Shown here piece by piece: positions 62,318 through 64,000 of a stretch of DNA of 64,000 nucleotides. The DNA lies in NCBI GenBank assembly GCA_007748055.1, contig CP036279.1, positions 6,200,001 to 6,264,000 on the forward strand, read 5' to 3'. Below the pieces are notes generated by a model. It was not told the origin of the DNA. It searched no databases and saw only the letters and a list, made by a program, of their open reading frames with translations. The position numbers were made by a program, and so were the translations under genes. The number at the start of each line of letters is the position of its first letter. Positions within the stretch are counted from its first letter, which is position 1. The DNA is from Kolteria novifilia. GTDB taxonomy: Bacteria; Planctomycetota; Planctomycetia; Kolteriales; Kolteriaceae.

Positions 62318-64000
62318 ATGGCCCTGATGGATCGCACCCGATATGGCGTCACCTTGCTCCTAAGTGGCTGCTTCTTCGTCCCCGGCATCTGGTCTCCAGA
62401 CGGCTCCGAGATCGCCTTCCTCACCCAAACGGTGCAGGGAGAGTCAATTTTTTCCCAGAATTGGCTTTTCGGGCGAGGCGATGGCGCCGCTCTGGTCTCC
62501 TCCGGCGCCGTCGAGGATCCGGGAGTCCGCGTCGAAGATTTTGACAAAATCGACTCGGGAGACGATCTCGAGGACCAAACGGTCGAGGGGTTCGATCGCC
62601 CCTGCCCACTCCTCGCGAACGAGCACACTTCCAGTGAGCTATGGATCGCCAATCCCCGCGGCGGAGCCCGCCGACGTCTCGTGCGCTCCCAGGGACTGCT
62701 GAGCAACCCCTCCTGGGCTCCCGATGGCGGCTATCTCGTCTACATGGAGTTTCTGCCCGAATCAGACGCTCCGGCCAGCGAGACTTCCGCGGAGCGGTAC
62801 ATCACCGGCACCCTCGCCCTCCGCCGCCACCATCGCCTCGGCAAGACCGAGACCATCGTCGAACGTGCCGTGACGCTCCCGGCGAGTTCGCTGGCGTTTC
62901 TGCCCGACATGGCCCCCGACGTCGCCCCCACGGGCATGCACGTCGCGGTTCCTTGGATCGATTCGATGAGCCTCGATGTGCTCAAACTCAGCGGTGGGGA
63001 CCATTTGGCGACGATCGAGCACGCCACCCGCCCCTCGTGGTCGCCCGACGGGCAGTATCTCGCGTGCCTACATCTCTTGGGCGATGTCCCCGATCGCATC
63101 GAACCCGAAATCTCCGACGAAGCTCATCTCTACGTCCACCCGGTCGACGACCTTGAGCAAGGCGTGCGCATCCTCGCGAACGCCTCCGCCTCCCAGACCG
63201 CGAACTGGGACTCCAGCGGCAACTCACTCGTCGCGATCCACCACGACGATGCCGGCATCGGCATTCCATCGCGACACCTCGCCAGCGAACGGGCCCGATT
63301 GGTTCGAGCGATGCTCAACGGATCGGAGGAACAACCAATCCTCACGCCGACCGACGACCTGCGGCGCGGATCGCGTCCCAAGGGACCAGTCCGGCTCTAC
63401 CATGTCGTCCTCCCCGCCGCGCGGCGCATCTTCACCATCGTCCAAGGTCCCAAAGTTCCCTCCCAAGTCAACGAGCTGGATCTCTCCTTCGGCGGGATCC
63501 TTCGGAGCTGGCATCCACTCGACAACGGCAAGACCGACCTCATCCCCTTGGGATCCCTTTCCGCATCCTCGCGGGGAGACTTCCTGGCTCTTCGCTACGG
63601 CATCCCCGAAGTCGGTGCCCCGCTCGGGTTGATCGAACTCTCCAGCGGGAAGTTGACCACTTGGACTCCCGATGCCGCCTCCACCGAGCGTGCTCTCTGG
63701 GCGATCGGGGAAGCCGTGAAGCGAACGGTACTCGATGACGCGGCCGGCGAGCGATCTCCGTTCCGCGTGGCGGGTCTCCTTCCCGCCGTCGAGCGTCGCG
63801 AACGTTCCTACCAAGGCCCGACGGGACTCGAGATCTTCCCGACACCGCTCGAACAATCGGAACGAACGACCTCGACCCAGGCGGCCATCGATCGCCTCGC
63901 CGCTCACGGGCTAGAGCTACTCGACCGCTATCCCAGCTCCCCCTCGATCACTCAAACGCGACAACGTCGGCTCGAGGAAGTTCGACTCCTGTTGGCGTAC
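62318..64000 (+). CDS. PD40/TolB-like beta-propeller protein (partial, C-terminus off the window)
   Basis: 561 codons from ATG 62318 stay open to the right edge. The frame has a short hydrophobic N-terminus (YGVTLLLSGCFFVPG) and several PD40/TolB-like blades: WSPDGSEIAFLTQ, NPSWAPDGGYLVYMEF and RPSWSPDGQYLACLHL, plus a weaker ANWDSSGNSLVAIHH. Such propellers bind proteins or peptides. The cysteine in LSGC might be a lipobox, but the first 20 residues are short for a standard signal. It is divergently oriented to the acyl-synthesis operon across a 528-base gap, with a TTGTGA-N17-GACAAT promoter-like pair at 62197-62225. The function is unknown. Confidence 0.75.
   Translation, partial: MALMDRTRYGVTLLLSGCFFVPGIWSPDGSEIAFLTQTVQGESIFSQNWLFGRGDGAALVSSGAVEDPGVRVEDFDKIDSGDDLEDQTVEGFDRPCPLLANEHTSSELWIANPRGGARRRLVRSQGLLSNPSWAPDGGYLVYMEFLPESDAPASETSAERYITGTLALRRHHRLGKTETIVERAVTLPASSLAFLPDMAPDVAPTGMHVAVPWIDSMSLDVLKLSGGDHLATIEHATRPSWSPDGQYLACLHLLGDVPDRIEPEISDEAHLYVHPVDDLEQGVRILANASASQTANWDSSGNSLVAIHHDDAGIGIPSRHLASERARLVRAMLNGSEEQPILTPTDDLRRGSRPKGPVRLYHVVLPAARRIFTIVQGPKVPSQVNELDLSFGGILRSWHPLDNGKTDLIPLGSLSASSRGDFLALRYGIPEVGAPLGLIELSSGKLTTWTPDAASTERALWAIGEAVKRTVLDDAAGERSPFRVAGLLPAVERRERSYQGPTGLEIFPTPLEQSERTTSTQAAIDRLAAHGLELLDRYPSSPSITQTRQRRLEEVRLLLAY

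Overview
The window looks like a chromosomal segment of a high-GC planctomycete, probably from the Isosphaeraceae/Gemmataceae side of the phylum. The markers are two DUF1559 pseudopilins, a small DUF1559-associated lipoprotein, a PVC-type CxxCH c-type protein of about 1000 residues, tandem Uma2-family proteins, and two exported proteins with the planctomycete LEDRxVPA-type N-terminal motif. The placement is inference from gene content; no rRNA or tRNA gene was found.

Layout. 1-4.7 kb: yggU/yggS, a MacA/MacB/ABC efflux operon and csrA. 4.9-11.5 kb, all on the minus strand: an Ala/Glu-rich unknown, an LCIB-like (beta-carbonic-anhydrase fold) protein, a divergent prepilin peptidase, a family 2 glycosyltransferase and two nucleotide-sugar epimerases. 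11.9-16.6 kb, plus strand: a class V aminotransferase next to serA (serine synthesis) and an M48 membrane protease. 16.6-19.6 kb: small membrane protein, DUF1559 protein, lipoprotein and a chalcone-isomerase-like protein. 19.9-21.9 kb: rsmD-like gene and a CCA/poly(A) nucleotidyltransferase. 21.9-28.6 kb, minus strand: two FG-GAP/VCBS-like exported proteins sharing a C-terminal module, then two paralogous secreted proteins sharing a 102-bp identical tract. 28.9-34.1 kb, plus strand: a sugar-metabolism trio and two Uma2 genes. 34.1-41.0 kb: PVC-type cytochrome, a repeat-filled gap, an aquaporin and glgB. 41.2-48.3 kb: S41 protease, a histidine kinase and sigma-54 response regulator, a DUF1559 protein and a small unknown. 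48.6-61.8 kb, all minus strand: kinase, ksgA, ribE, pssA, psd, GH3-type acyl-adenylating enzyme, alpha/beta hydrolase and a type II fatty-acid/polyketide-like set (two ketosynthases, two hotdog dehydratases, ACP, reductase). The window ends inside a PD40 beta-propeller gene.

The most interesting system is the lipid block at 51.2-61.8 kb. It holds one complete ketosynthase (Cys-His-His) beside a ketosynthase-like protein in which all three catalytic residues are replaced, as in chain-length factors. It also holds one complete FabZ-type dehydratase beside a paralogue with Gln at the catalytic His position. With them are an ACP enlarged by about 40-45 residues and a FabG reductase, and downstream on the same strand a GH3-family adenylating enzyme and phosphatidylserine synthase/decarboxylase. 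A good sigma-70-type promoter lies upstream of its first gene. I infer a dedicated, iterative acyl-chain pathway feeding a non-standard lipid or polyene product.

The gaps are rich in small repeats: a 145-151 bp element with inverted ends present twice, a terminator-like hairpin family downstream of three genes, palindromic C/G-rich repeats, and several short tandem arrays.
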